From assembly GCA_913031625.1 (NCBI GenBank), contig CAJWGB010000001.1, forward strand, positions 1 through 52,532: a stretch of DNA of 52,532 nt. Reading direction: 5' to 3'. A program made the translations under genes and the position numbers. Shown here in pieces: positions 34,350-43,438 of this stretch. This stretch comes from an uncultured Planctomycetaceae bacterium. Its GTDB lineage: Bacteria; Planctomycetota; Planctomycetia; Planctomycetales; Planctomycetaceae. The notes under the pieces are model-generated. The model was not told the origin of the DNA. It saw only the letters and a program-made list of their open reading frames with translations, and made no database searches. Numbering within the stretch: the first letter of the stretch is position 1; each line of letters opens with the position of its first letter.

Positions 34350-35486
34350 TCAACGCAGTGAAACTGAGGTGGCCCAGGCCTGACCTTCGGTGACTTCGTA
34401 TCCACGCTGCATCGCAATGTTGATCAACAGGCCCATGGCCACGCTGGTCGACATCAGACTGGATCCTCCGTAGCTGCACAGCGGCAGTGTAATTCCCGTG
34501 ATCGGCAGCAGTCCCACGGTCATGCCCATGTTGATGACGGCCTGTGTTCCAATCATGGTGATGATGCCGACGGCCACAAGTTTGCCAAATGGTTCGTCCG
34601 TTCGTTCGGCAGTCCGAAGGCCGAAGTAGATGATCATGGCGTATAGCAGCATCAGAAATCCGCAGCCGGGAACTCCATAACGCTCGCCAATGAGCGAAAA
34701 GATGAAGTCCGTTCGAGCGGCAGGCAGGAGATAGGCAGAGGAATCATCCGTGATGGGCTCTTCATGCCAGAAGCTGCCGGTGAGTCCCCCCAGAGCGATG
34801 ACCTGTTTGGACTGGTGCAGGTGAAAGCCGTCATCCGTTGGTATGGATTCTCCGTCAGTCTGTGTGAAGACAGCGACGACTCGAGATCGTTGTTCGGCTG
34901 ACATCTGTGTCCAGACGACTGGTAGCATCAGCGTGCCGGCCATACAGACGCAGACGAGGTGTCGGACCTTTGCTCCCGCAGCAAAGACGACAGCGAACAA
35001 TATCGGGAGAAACAGAGTGGCCGTTCCAAGGTCTGGTTCTCTGAGAATTAGAAACAACGGAACAACGGTCAGCAGGAACGGGGCGATCAGCCCCGTAAGT
35101 TTTGTCTGTGTCCACCGGTGCATGAGGTACCATGCCAGTGTCATGATCAGTCCCAGCCGGGTCGGCTCACTTGGCTGAAAGTCAAGCAGTCCCAGCGGAA
35201 TCCACCGCCGGGAGCCGTTAACAGGAGGCATAAAGAGAACGATGATCAGCAGAGCTACGCAAGCTGCATACAGCCACGGGCTGAATTCACGGAAGGACGT
35301 GTAGGGGACCAGAGTGACTGCGAGCATGGCGCCCCAGGACATCACCAGCCAGATCATTTGTTTCTCAAACAGGCGAGAGGCGCCATACAGCTGATCGGCT
35401 CGGTGCAGGCCACAGAGCCCCACAAGGGGAATCAGCAGGCACGGGATCAGCAGTCCCGGCGGAAGTCTTCGCACCCATTGCCACAC
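34350..35486 (-). CDS. RodA/FtsW/SpoVE (SEDS) family protein
   Basis: 378 aa with about ten transmembrane helices. SEDS signatures are present: GSRRWIPLGLLDFQPSEPTRLG, then REPDLGTA, then PAARTDFIFSLIGE (holding the conserved Asp needed for polymerisation), and GITLPLCSYGGSSLM near the C-terminus. SEDS proteins polymerise lipid II into glycan strands together with a class B penicillin-binding protein; the EPDLGTA form is RodA-like. Planctomycetes lack FtsZ, so a RodA-type role in elongation is likelier than an FtsW-type role. GTG is taken as the start because a stop codon lies two codons upstream. It is 88 nt downstream of metF on the same strand. Confidence 0.88.
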   Translation of the reverse strand: MWQWVRRLPPGLLIPCLLIPLVGLCGLHRADQLYGASRLFEKQMIWLVMSWGAMLAVTLVPYTSFREFSPWLYAACVALLIIVLFMPPVNGSRRWIPLGLLDFQPSEPTRLGLIMTLAWYLMHRWTQTKLTGLIAPFLLTVVPLFLILREPDLGTATLFLPILFAVVFAAGAKVRHLVCVCMAGTLMLPVVWTQMSAEQRSRVVAVFTQTDGESIPTDDGFHLHQSKQVIALGGLTGSFWHEEPITDDSSAYLLPAARTDFIFSLIGERYGVPGCGFLMLLYAMIIYFGLRTAERTDEPFGKLVAVGIITMIGTQAVINMGMTVGLLPITGITLPLCSYGGSSLMSTSVAMGLLINIAMQRGYEVTEGQAWATSVSLR

Positions 35487-35574
35487 AGATCAGTCATCCT
35501 GCGAAGAGGAAACGGACGAATGAGGAGTCCAGCTTAGTAAGCCTGCGGAGCCGGTGCCACAGGACCCGCACGGT

Positions 35575-36441
35575 CTACGATTGGAGCGATTCAAGAATCT
35601 TCTGACAGGCCTGTGATTTATTAAGCGCATAGAAGTGGATCCCGGGGACTCCGCTTTCACGAAGGGCTTCGCACTGTTTGATGGCGTGCTCCACACCGAT
35701 CTCAAACTGAGCATCTGCATCTTCCTGAACCGCCTCCAGACGTGAAGACAGATCGTCCGGGAAGCTGCTGCCACACATGGAAGTGATTCGTTTGATTCGC
35801 GCAAAGTCAGTGACCGGCATGATGCCGGGGACTACGGGGCAGGTGATGCCCAGTTGATCACAGCTGTCGCGGAACCGATAGAAACACTCGTTGTCGAAGA
35901 ACAGCTGTGTGAAGACAGCATCTGCGCCGGCGTTGACTTTGCGTTTGAGGTTTTCGAGGTCGACTTCAGGCGAAGGAGCCTGAATGTGTTTTTCCGGGTA
36001 TCCGGCGACTCCGATTCCGAAGTCTCCCGGATGGCTGCGCACGAGTTCCACGAGTTCGTTGGCGTAGCTTAGTCCGCCGTCGACGGCTTCGAATGTTTCC
36101 TGCCCCTGAGGCGGGTCTCCGCGCAGGGCCATAATGTTTCTGATTCCGGCTGCCTGAGCTTCGTCCAGCCATTGATTCAGCTGTTCACGAGTTGAATTCA
36201 CACAGGTGAAGTGGGCGACGGCGGGTCGCTGCAGGTCATTCAGGATTTCCCGGCACCAGCTGACTGTCTTTGCCTGTGTTGATCCTCCGGCGCCGTAAGT
36301 GCACGAGATGAACGCTGGCTGGTGGGTCACAAGAGTCTGCAGGTGGCGGCGGAGCGCCTCTTCCCCCGAGTCTGTTTTTGGCGGGAAGATTTCGATGGAG
36401 ACAACAAACGGGTTGCTGGCGAAAATTTCTGGAAGACGCAT
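35575..36441 (-). CDS. metF: Methylenetetrahydrofolate reductase
   Basis: 288 aa, the normal length of the bacterial enzyme. The catalytic Glu is in VSIEIFPPK (E17). Other conserved parts are SCTYGAGGSTQ, NIMALRGDPP (folate/FAD site), VAGYPEKH, VFTQLFFDNECF and PVVPGIMPVT. It is a cytosolic FAD enzyme making 5-methyltetrahydrofolate, the methyl donor for methionine synthesis. It is divergent from the MetE-like gene with 185 nt between them, fitting shared control of methyl transfer. I found no recognisable SAM or cobalamin riboswitch in that gap. The ATG has no clear Shine-Dalgarno. Confidence 0.93.
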   Translation of the reverse strand: MRLPEIFASNPFVVSIEIFPPKTDSGEEALRRHLQTLVTHQPAFISCTYGAGGSTQAKTVSWCREILNDLQRPAVAHFTCVNSTREQLNQWLDEAQAAGIRNIMALRGDPPQGQETFEAVDGGLSYANELVELVRSHPGDFGIGVAGYPEKHIQAPSPEVDLENLKRKVNAGADAVFTQLFFDNECFYRFRDSCDQLGITCPVVPGIMPVTDFARIKRITSMCGSSFPDDLSSRLEAVQEDADAQFEIGVEHAIKQCEALRESGVPGIHFYALNKSQACQKILESLQS

Positions 36442-36626
36442 GAGATGAAAAGCGGTGGAAAAGGGGGTGAATCTTCGGGATGGTAGTGGCCTCGGCAGGC
36501 TGCGGAAATGCCGTGTTGTGTGAAGAGCCCGAATTTACCGTGCTTGAAACACATTTAGGGTGATTCGAAAAAACAATCCGACGGACTACGATGTGTCCAC
36601 AAGCAGTTCGAAACCACGGTGACCAT

Positions 36627-37791
36627 ATGAAACGCAGCACAGAGCGAATCCTGACCACGCACGTTGGGAGTCTCGCCCGACCGGACGAACAGTTGAGGTT
36701 TCTGTTCGCAAAGGAGCGGGGGGGAAGCTTTTGATGCGGTAGAGTTTGAAGCGTCAACACAATCGGCCGTTGATAACATTTTTGCTCAGCAGGTCGATTG
36801 CGGGATCGACGTTGTTTGTGATGGGGAACAGAGTAAGTCGAGTTTCCTGACTTACATAGCAGAGCGACTCGGCGGGTTTTCGCCACGAGATCAGACGGGC
36901 GAAGATCTCTGGGTGGACTCGCGCGAAACGCTCGCCTTCCCGGAATTCTATGACGCTCACCGAAAGGCGCGAGAGGGACTGGTTGCAACTCCCGTTCGGC
37001 TCGTGTGCACCGGGCCGGTTTCCTATTGTGGGACTGAGTACCTCCAGCGTGATATTCGAAATGTGAAGGCAGCTGCGGCTCAGCACGGTGCAGAAGAGGT
37101 CTTCATGACGGCTGTTTCTCCTTCGGATGTCGAAGGGCAGCAGTCGAATGAACACTACAGGTCGGATGAGGAATATCTGTTTGCGATCGCGGATGCGATG
37201 CACGAAGAATACAAGGCTATCGTAGATGCGGGCCTGATTCTGCAGATTGATGATCCTCGTCTGCTGACTTACTACATTTCCCGCCCGGAACTGTCCGTTG
37301 AAGACTGCAGGAAATGGGCCCAGGTGCGAGTGGACGCGCTGAACCATGCTCTGAAGGGTCTGCCCGAAGACCGCATTCGGTTTCATACCTGTTATGGAAT
37401 CAACATTGGTCCGCGAGTCCATGAAATGAACCTGGCGGACATCGTGGACGTCATGCTGCAGGTCAACGCAGGCGCGTATCTGTTCGAAGCCGGGAACCCG
37501 CGCCATGAACATGAATGGGTTGTGTGGAAGGATGTGAAAGTCCCTGACGGGAAGATTCTGATTCCGGGTGTGATTTCTCATTCAACGCCGCTCGTTGAGC
37601 ACCCCGAACTGATTGCTCAGCGGCTGCAGCGATTCGCGGAGGTTGCGGGCGCTGAGAATGTGATGGGGGGAAGCGACTGCGGGTTCGCCTCGTTTGCAGC
37701 CACGGAACAGGAGATCCACCCGCGCATCGTAGATGCCAAATTCAGAGCCCTTGCCGAAGGTGCTCGAATCGCCTCGCAGTCACTATTCTAA
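36627..37791 (+). pseudogene. MetE-like (cobalamin-independent methionine synthase C-terminal type) methyltransferase with +1 frameshift
   Basis: The N-terminus (ATG 36627, RSTERILTTHVGSLARP) is in one frame and stops after 35 residues; the continuation (EAFDAVEFEASTQSAVDNIF onward) is in another. The span is 1165 nt, one more than a multiple of three, and dropping one G from the seven-G run at about 36718-36724 rejoins them into about 387 residues. The remainder is intact: the zinc ligands lie in FHTCYG, LFEAGNP and SDCGFAS. A downstream ATG at 36913 opens a 292-aa frame but lacks the conserved HVGSLxRP start. Proteins of this short MetE-like type transfer a methyl group to a thiol such as homocysteine. 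Divergent metF supports a methyl-folate role. Real decay, recoding or base-call error are all possible. Confidence 0.75.
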
Positions 37792-38095
37792 TCACCCCGT
37801 TGTAGAGGCTGACCCAAAACTGACGCGAATTGTGCAGCGCAGATTCGGCAGCTGCATTTTTGTGGCGAGCAGATTGTGAGACATCGCACTGGATCGGGGC
37901 GGCTAACCGTTCAGGCACTCTCAATCGGCCCCAAAGGCCGCTCGTCCACTCGTATTTTTCAGCCATTTTCGGGATACTGTTCGGTCTGAAAATCGCCTCG
38001 GAAACCATATTTCGGTCTGTTTTGGGGCACCAGTGCGTCATGATAGAGCGCTGCGGCACCTGGCCGCGTTATTGAACCAGAACCCGGGACCATCA
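37792..38095. other. Intergenic region, no feature recognised
   Basis: 304 nt. In-frame sequence runs back from the next gene to an ATG at 38033 but is not protein-like. Runs such as TATTTTTCAGCC are AT-richer than the surroundings and may hold the promoter of the following gene row; no defined -35/-10 or -24/-12 pair was found. Confidence 0.4.
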
Positions 38096-40570
38096 ATGTC
38101 AGACGTCTCGCTGAAAGATCCCTACAACACTCTTGATCGGCTGATTGGCCAGGTCCGGAGCCGTGTCCGTAACTACACCGCTCTGAGTGGTTCCTTACTG
38201 TTGTTTTCGGCTATCGTGCTGGTCTTCTGGGTGACGTTCGGCGTCGACTCCGGTTGGTTTGCACTGCAGCGACTCGAACTTCCCGTACCGCTGCGGATGA
38301 TCATCCGAGCGGGCATCGTGCTGGGAGCGGCGTATCTGATCTTTCAGCACTTACTGAAGCCACTATATCGGGGCACGCGTGAATCGGAGCTGGCTCTGGT
38401 TCTGGAGCGAGCCTTTCCACAGTTTCAGGATCGTCTGATCACTGCTGTCGAGAACCGGGACGGGTATCCTCAATCTGGTGCCCTCGTTCAGGGGATGCTC
38501 CAGCGCACGATTAGTCAGGCCGAGTCTGTTGCCGGCAAAGTGACGGTCGGCGATGTTTTCGATCTGCGACCCGTGAAGCAACGCGGAATGGTGGCGACGT
38601 TGCTGCTGGCGACTGTAATCACAGGAGTTGTGTTGCAGCCGCAGGTCCTTGGGCACTGGTGGAGTGCATTCGTTCTTTGTGAAGACAGCTATTACGAGCG
38701 AACCACAAGCGTTGAGTTCACGGTGATTGCTCAGCCGGGTGATCGTCGACTCAGTTTTCGAGATACGTCTGAGTTTTCGTTCAACGTCAATGAACGATTT
38801 GGTGAACAGCCGGAGGGGACTCGATTGTATCTTCATCCACGTGGTGCGGACTTTGAACTGGAAGTGAAGATTCCGGATGGCAAGTCTGCCTCAGGTGGGG
38901 AGTGGGTGGTGCCGGAACGGGTTCGAATTGATGTCATTCGGTTTGATGGCAGCCGCAGTCGACAGTATGTGAATGCGACTGAAGAGCGTGCTTTTCGATT
39001 CATTCTGACGCGGTTGCAGGAATCAGTTTCCATTGAAGTTCTTGCAGGCGACTACCGAACTCGGTTTCCTCTGCGCGTTGAATCGGTTGCTCCTCCTGGA
39101 CTCGACACCGTTGAAGCATCCTGTACCTACCCGGATTACATGAACCGGAATGAAACAGATGACGACGGAAAGGTGATTCCTGAAGTGGTCGGCATCATGG
39201 GAAGCGAAGTTGCGTTCCCAATTGGAACTCAATTCGACCTTAGCGCTGCTTCCAACAAGGGTCTGCAGTCGGTTCGCGTTGAGGCGGATCAGTTTGAGGT
39301 CTCTGGTGATCATGACTCGGCGACGGTCGTGTTTCGTGGCGAAGGCGGGGGTAGCCGTTCGGAACCTGTTCAGCTGAAGCAGCCACTCATCGCGGACGAT
39401 GGGGTAAGGATCAATCTGGGATTGGTTCTTTCTCTGGCCGGCGCACAACAGAAACAGGAATTGATCGATGAGCGCCTTTCACTGCCGTCCAACGCATCGC
39501 TCAAGTTTTATCTGCATGATTCTGATGATGTCATTTCCACGTCGCCGGTGACACTTCGTATTCGAGGCGTCCGTGACAAGCCCCCCGTCATTGCGGTACG
39601 GACGGTTGGCATTGGCAACGCAATTACGCGGCGCGCTCAGATTCCTCTGTCAGGAACGATCACGGATGACTACGGGTTGACGACTGCCAGATACGAGTTC
39701 CTTGTGGATGACGAAACCCAGTGGCGGTCGCGTGATTTTGAGAACGTGTTCAAGCCCGGGTTGTCCTATGACCTCGAAGCTGCAAATGGGCCTGAGTCTG
39801 AATACTTCCGCGTGACAGAACTGGTGACGGAAGGCCAGACACTTGCCCTTGCGATTGTCGCTCGCGACGGATGCACGCTTCCAGAGGTCAATGAGTCTCG
39901 GTCGGAGCCTCTGGTATTTCGAATCGTCAGCAACGAAGAGCTGCTGTCTCTGCTTTACACGCGTGAGCTGAGTCTTCGCCGACGGTTCGAAGAGGTGATT
40001 TCAAAGCTCACCGAGATCCAGGACGACTTCCGTTTCCATGTGGAAATCGCGGAACGACTGGAAAGCGGGTCATCACCCGACACCGCAGTATCTGATCGCA
40101 GTGGGCTGACGAATTCGGGTCGCAACGGCAGCGACAGCCTGAGGCGTCAGGCAAATGAACTGCGTTCAATCGCAGAAGGGTTCGTGGAGATTCGAGCTCA
40201 GTTGATCAACAACGATATCCCGCCGAAACAGTTGGCGACCGACATGGAGGCCAACATCATTGGCCCGATGAACAAGGTCGTCGATCCACGAGACGGCTCT
40301 CTGACGGCAGCCGACCAGACAGTCAGCCGTTTCCGGGTCGCAGCTTCCGACGGCAAGGCATCGTCAGCTCTGTTGAACGAGTCCATAGATGACGTGGGCA
40401 AAGTCATTGTTCAGCTGAGGCTGATTCTGGAGTCCGTTCGTGACATGGCAGAGTTCCATGAGCTCTATCAGGAAGGCAAATTGATCCACGAGGAATTGCA
40501 GAAGATCTGGAAGGACACGCGGGACCTGCAGAAAAAACGGGCTATTGAAAAGCTGAAACTCTTCGAATAA
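38096..40570 (+). CDS. Multi-pass membrane protein with large extracytoplasmic domain (DUF4175-like)
   Basis: 824 aa from ATG 38096. Hydrophobic segments lie near residues 29-48, 66-84 and 165-188; after the third a long beta-rich extracytoplasmic region follows (about 210-600), then a helical C-terminal part with coiled-coil character (REEVISKLTEIQDDFRFH-like helices, ending KDTRDLQKKRAIEKLKLFE). Overall layout resembles DUF4175-type proteins that accompany MoxR/Bat-like gene groups; no catalytic motif was found. It opens the seven-gene plus-strand row, 170 nt before the coiled-coil protein gene. Assignment to DUF4175 is by architecture only and is tentative. Confidence 0.7.
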   Translation: MSDVSLKDPYNTLDRLIGQVRSRVRNYTALSGSLLLFSAIVLVFWVTFGVDSGWFALQRLELPVPLRMIIRAGIVLGAAYLIFQHLLKPLYRGTRESELALVLERAFPQFQDRLITAVENRDGYPQSGALVQGMLQRTISQAESVAGKVTVGDVFDLRPVKQRGMVATLLLATVITGVVLQPQVLGHWWSAFVLCEDSYYERTTSVEFTVIAQPGDRRLSFRDTSEFSFNVNERFGEQPEGTRLYLHPRGADFELEVKIPDGKSASGGEWVVPERVRIDVIRFDGSRSRQYVNATEERAFRFILTRLQESVSIEVLAGDYRTRFPLRVESVAPPGLDTVEASCTYPDYMNRNETDDDGKVIPEVVGIMGSEVAFPIGTQFDLSAASNKGLQSVRVEADQFEVSGDHDSATVVFRGEGGGSRSEPVQLKQPLIADDGVRINLGLVLSLAGAQQKQELIDERLSLPSNASLKFYLHDSDDVISTSPVTLRIRGVRDKPPVIAVRTVGIGNAITRRAQIPLSGTITDDYGLTTARYEFLVDDETQWRSRDFENVFKPGLSYDLEAANGPESEYFRVTELVTEGQTLALAIVARDGCTLPEVNESRSEPLVFRIVSNEELLSLLYTRELSLRRRFEEVISKLTEIQDDFRFHVEIAERLESGSSPDTAVSDRSGLTNSGRNGSDSLRRQANELRSIAEGFVEIRAQLINNDIPPKQLATDMEANIIGPMNKVVDPRDGSLTAADQTVSRFRVAASDGKASSALLNESIDDVGKVIVQLRLILESVRDMAEFHELYQEGKLIHEELQKIWKDTRDLQKKRAIEKLKLFE

Positions 40571-40740
40571 TCACCCATTGCGGCCCGGTAATTGGATTTT
40601 CCGTGGCCAGAATGAAACGACAGATCGATCTGAACTGATGGTGCCGTGAAATTGCTGAATACAAAGTCACCCTTCCGGGGTACACTTAAGGGTGCGTTTT
40701 CAGGCATTCGGCTGACGAAATCAGGAGCTGGACATTGGAC

Positions 40741-42396
40741 ATGAAACTGCGACACATACTGACATGGGTTTGGTCTGCGTCCTTTCGCCTTCAGACGGTG
40801 GCAGCCCTGAGTCTCACATTCATGTTGCTCGCTCCTGCGAGTGCACAGGATGAAAAACCTGCGGCCGATGAGAAGCCTGCGGCTGCCGCTGATGAGTCGG
40901 CGGACGAGGTTCCCGCGGACCCGGACACACTACAGGATGATGCCGAAGCGATCAGCGGTCGCTATGCACGTTTCGAACGCCTGCTGTCACAGATGGCGGA
41001 CATGATGGCCGTCGAAGATCCTGAACGAGCTGAACTGCTGCGTCGGGCGATCAGTCAGACGCGAGAGAAAGCACTGAAGTCAGACATCGACGCAATTGCC
41101 GAGTTGCTCGGCGACGAAAGCTTCGGAGATGCCATCGAGAAACAGGAGTCGTCCGTCAAGGCCATGGCCGCTCTGTTGCGCCTCCTGCAAAGTGAAGATC
41201 GTCGGAGCGCACTTGAGAAAGAACGCGAGCGATTGAATGAGCTGCTCAAGGGTGTTCGAAACGCGATTGCTCAACAGCGAGCCACGCGATCTCGCACACA
41301 AAATTCACAGGCACCATCGAATGCTGCTCCCGGTCAGCAGAAAGCAATCGACCAGACAGACGATGTGCTCAAGGATATTAAGGACCACGACAAGGCACAG
41401 AATCAGGGCGCTGACGGCGAGTCCAAAGACGGTGAGTCCAAAGACGGTGAGTCCAAAGACGGTGAGTCCAAAGACGGCGAGTCCAAAGATGGCGAGTCCA
41501 GCGAGTCCAGCGAGTCACAGGAGAGTCAGTCCGGCCAGCAGAGCGAGGGAGGCCAGCAGCAGCAGACTCCCGGACGTGAAGAGCTGGAGCAGGCGCAGAA
41601 GATGATGCAGGAAGCTTTGGACCAGCTCAAAAAACAGCAGAAGGAAAACGCCCTGAAGAATCAGGATCAGGCGATCGCTGAACTTGAGAAGGCTGCCAAA
41701 GAACTGGAAGAGCTGCTGAAGCAGTTGCGTGAAGAAGAAAAGGAAATGGTTTTGGCTGCCCTGGAGGCTCGATTCCAGAGGATGCTGGCACTGCAGACTC
41801 AAATCTACGAAACAACAGTCGACCTTGATGCCACCGAGCGTGAAAAGTGGCTCGACACAGCAGTCAGTAAGTGTCGCGAACTTGCTCAGGAGCAGGTGGC
41901 CCTGACTGCTGAATGTACTCTGACCGCAGCGCTGTTGCGGGAAGACGGCACGTCCGTCGCCATCCTGCTGGCAGTCGAGGATATCGAAATCGACATGGGC
42001 TCCATTTCAGAGCGGCTGCAGGGAACCAGGACAGGCACTCTGACGCAGACGCTTGAAACTGACGTCATTGAAGCGCTCAAGGAACTCATCGAAGCGACTC
42101 AGCAGGAGATGCAGGAGATGAAGGAGCAGCAGCAACAGGGTGAGCAGCAACAGGGTCAGCCTAAGCGCCCCGACCTTGTTGACCTGATGGCAGAAATCAA
42201 AGTCTTGAGATCGTTGCAGCTGCGTGTGAATCGTCGAACAAAGAAGATCAATGATCTGCTGGCGGACCCGGAAGTTCAGGCCAGCGGTGCTGACACAGCT
42301 GATTTGCAGGAGCAGCTGGCGGAACTCGCACGTCGGCAGGATCGCCTGCGAGAATCAGCTATTGAGCTGGCTAAGAAACTGGAGCAGAGTCGATGA
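40741..42396 (+). CDS. Secreted coiled-coil protein with GESKD tandem repeat, unknown function
   Basis: 551 aa with a long signal peptide (hydrophobic core VAALSLTFMLLAPASA). Then: an Ala/Glu/Lys-rich segment with two EKPAA repeats; helical coiled coil (about 60-180); a polar low-complexity middle with five GESKD units and Ser/Gln-rich sequence (about 220-280); a second coiled coil (about 280-340); a helical domain (about 340-450); and a Gln-rich patch before a last coiled coil ending AIELAKKLEQSR. No Cys or enzyme motif. A TTG at 40735 has better spacing from AGGAG (40723-40727) than the ATG. The stop overlaps the next start by 4 nt, so translation is coupled. A structural or scaffold role in the envelope is inferred. 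Confidence 0.75.
   Translation: MKLRHILTWVWSASFRLQTVAALSLTFMLLAPASAQDEKPAADEKPAAAADESADEVPADPDTLQDDAEAISGRYARFERLLSQMADMMAVEDPERAELLRRAISQTREKALKSDIDAIAELLGDESFGDAIEKQESSVKAMAALLRLLQSEDRRSALEKERERLNELLKGVRNAIAQQRATRSRTQNSQAPSNAAPGQQKAIDQTDDVLKDIKDHDKAQNQGADGESKDGESKDGESKDGESKDGESKDGESSESSESQESQSGQQSEGGQQQQTPGREELEQAQKMMQEALDQLKKQQKENALKNQDQAIAELEKAAKELEELLKQLREEEKEMVLAALEARFQRMLALQTQIYETTVDLDATEREKWLDTAVSKCRELAQEQVALTAECTLTAALLREDGTSVAILLAVEDIEIDMGSISERLQGTRTGTLTQTLETDVIEALKELIEATQQEMQEMKEQQQQGEQQQGQPKRPDLVDLMAEIKVLRSLQLRVNRRTKKINDLLADPEVQASGADTADLQEQLAELARRQDRLRESAIELAKKLEQSR
41416..41499 (+). repeat. In-frame 15-bp minisatellite encoding GESKD
   Basis: Five head-to-tail units of GGYGAGTCCAAAGAY plus a 9-nt partial unit. 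Units 2-4 are identical; units 1 and 5 differ at one or two silent positions. It lies inside the coiled-coil gene and keeps frame, so copy-number change would lengthen or shorten the protein without breaking it. Confidence 0.9.
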
Positions 42397-43424
42397 ACAG
42401 AACCCTCTTCCTACTGACCGCAGTTGTCTTTACTGTTGCTCCGGTATTGGGGCAGGAACAGGGGTCTATTGCCTTCTCTCGCCCAGGCGTGGCAGACGTC
42501 AGGCAGCAGCTTGGCGAATGGCTGACGGCCAGCGGTGCTGACAAAACCGTTGCTGATGCAGTCAATGAACTTTGGGCAGACTCCAGTCAGCTCAATGCGA
42601 TGACTGGTGAAGAGACACTCGATATGTTGATTCAGTCCTTCGCAAAGGCGGACGCAGCTGCTGCAAAACTGCTCCAGGAGAGCTTTGGTGAAGTAGCTCC
42701 GGCGGCCATCATTTTCGATGGGATTCGTGCTCGTCCTCTCTACCAGAATCAGATTGAACTGTTTCGCGCTCGCTGGCTTGTTCAGCATCGGCATTATGAC
42801 GAAGCGTTGCCTGTGCTGGAGAAGCTGAGTCCGGACGACGTGGTCGACCCCGCAGGGCTGTTGTTCTATCGGGCTCTCTGCCAGTCGGAACTCCTGAAAC
42901 GCCGCGAGGCGCTGGAGACGCTTTCACTTCTGCTGGTCAATACAACAGACGTACCATCTCGGTTTCGTGTCGTTGCTGAGATGCTCCAGAAGGAGCTGAT
43001 TGCTCGCAAAGATGACGGTATGCAGCATGTTGCCTCACTGATGAAGGACGTGAATCGCCGTCTGGACCTTGGAGATTCCGGCAAGCAGACTCAGGGACAG
43101 GAAGACGAAGTGATTGCGGCACTCGACAAGTTGCTGGAAGAGCTCGATCAGCAGAACCAGCAGGGCGGTGGTGGTGGCGGGGGAGGTTCCGGAAGCCAGG
43201 GATCAAATCAGCCAAGTTCTCAGGGAATGCAGGACAGTGCCATCAAAGGTGGGTCAGCAACTGGCGAAGCTGATCGAAAAGAACTGAAGGAAACGGGGCG
43301 TTGGGGGATGGCTGATAAGCAGGCCGAAGCTAAAGCGCGTGAGTTGATTCGTCAGAAGTTTCCGCCAAACTTCCTGGATCAGATCGGGCGGTACACTCGC
43401 AAGATCGCTGACAAGAAAAAGTAA
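42393..43424 (+). CDS. Secreted helical (TPR-like) protein with Gly-rich linker, unknown function
   Basis: 343 aa with a signal peptide (MNRTLFLLTAVVFTVAPVLG). The central 200 residues are paired helices of TPR-like spacing (IELFRARWLVQHRHYDEALPV, then DPAGLLFYRALCQSELLKRREAL). A low-complexity linker with nine glycines (QQGGGGGGGGSGSQGSNQ) joins a short C-terminal domain whose last part (ELIRQKFPPNFLDQIGRYTRKIA) is strongly charged. The start overlaps the previous stop as ATGA, and the following gene begins 14 nt later. The coupling suggests it is made in fixed ratio with, and may bind, the GESKD coiled-coil protein. Confidence 0.75.
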   Translation: MNRTLFLLTAVVFTVAPVLGQEQGSIAFSRPGVADVRQQLGEWLTASGADKTVADAVNELWADSSQLNAMTGEETLDMLIQSFAKADAAAAKLLQESFGEVAPAAIIFDGIRARPLYQNQIELFRARWLVQHRHYDEALPVLEKLSPDDVVDPAGLLFYRALCQSELLKRREALETLSLLLVNTTDVPSRFRVVAEMLQKELIARKDDGMQHVASLMKDVNRRLDLGDSGKQTQGQEDEVIAALDKLLEELDQQNQQGGGGGGGGSGSQGSNQPSSQGMQDSAIKGGSATGEADRKELKETGRWGMADKQAEAKARELIRQKFPPNFLDQIGRYTRKIADKKK

Positions 43425-43438
43425 AGGGAGTTTCGCCC

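Noticed and set aside
36442-36626. Possible cobalamin or SAM riboswitch between metF and the MetE-like gene
   Set aside because: A GC-rich stem-like stretch and a GGCCACTA on the minus strand looked suggestive, but the conserved B12-box and SAM core motifs are not there.
36913-37791. MetE-like gene taken as a shorter intact gene from the internal ATG
   Set aside because: The family-defining HVGSLARP start and following helices are encoded upstream in another frame, so this would be a truncated protein, not the original gene.
41416-41499. CRISPR-like periodic repeat
   Set aside because: Units are contiguous with no spacers and keep the reading frame; it is a coding minisatellite.
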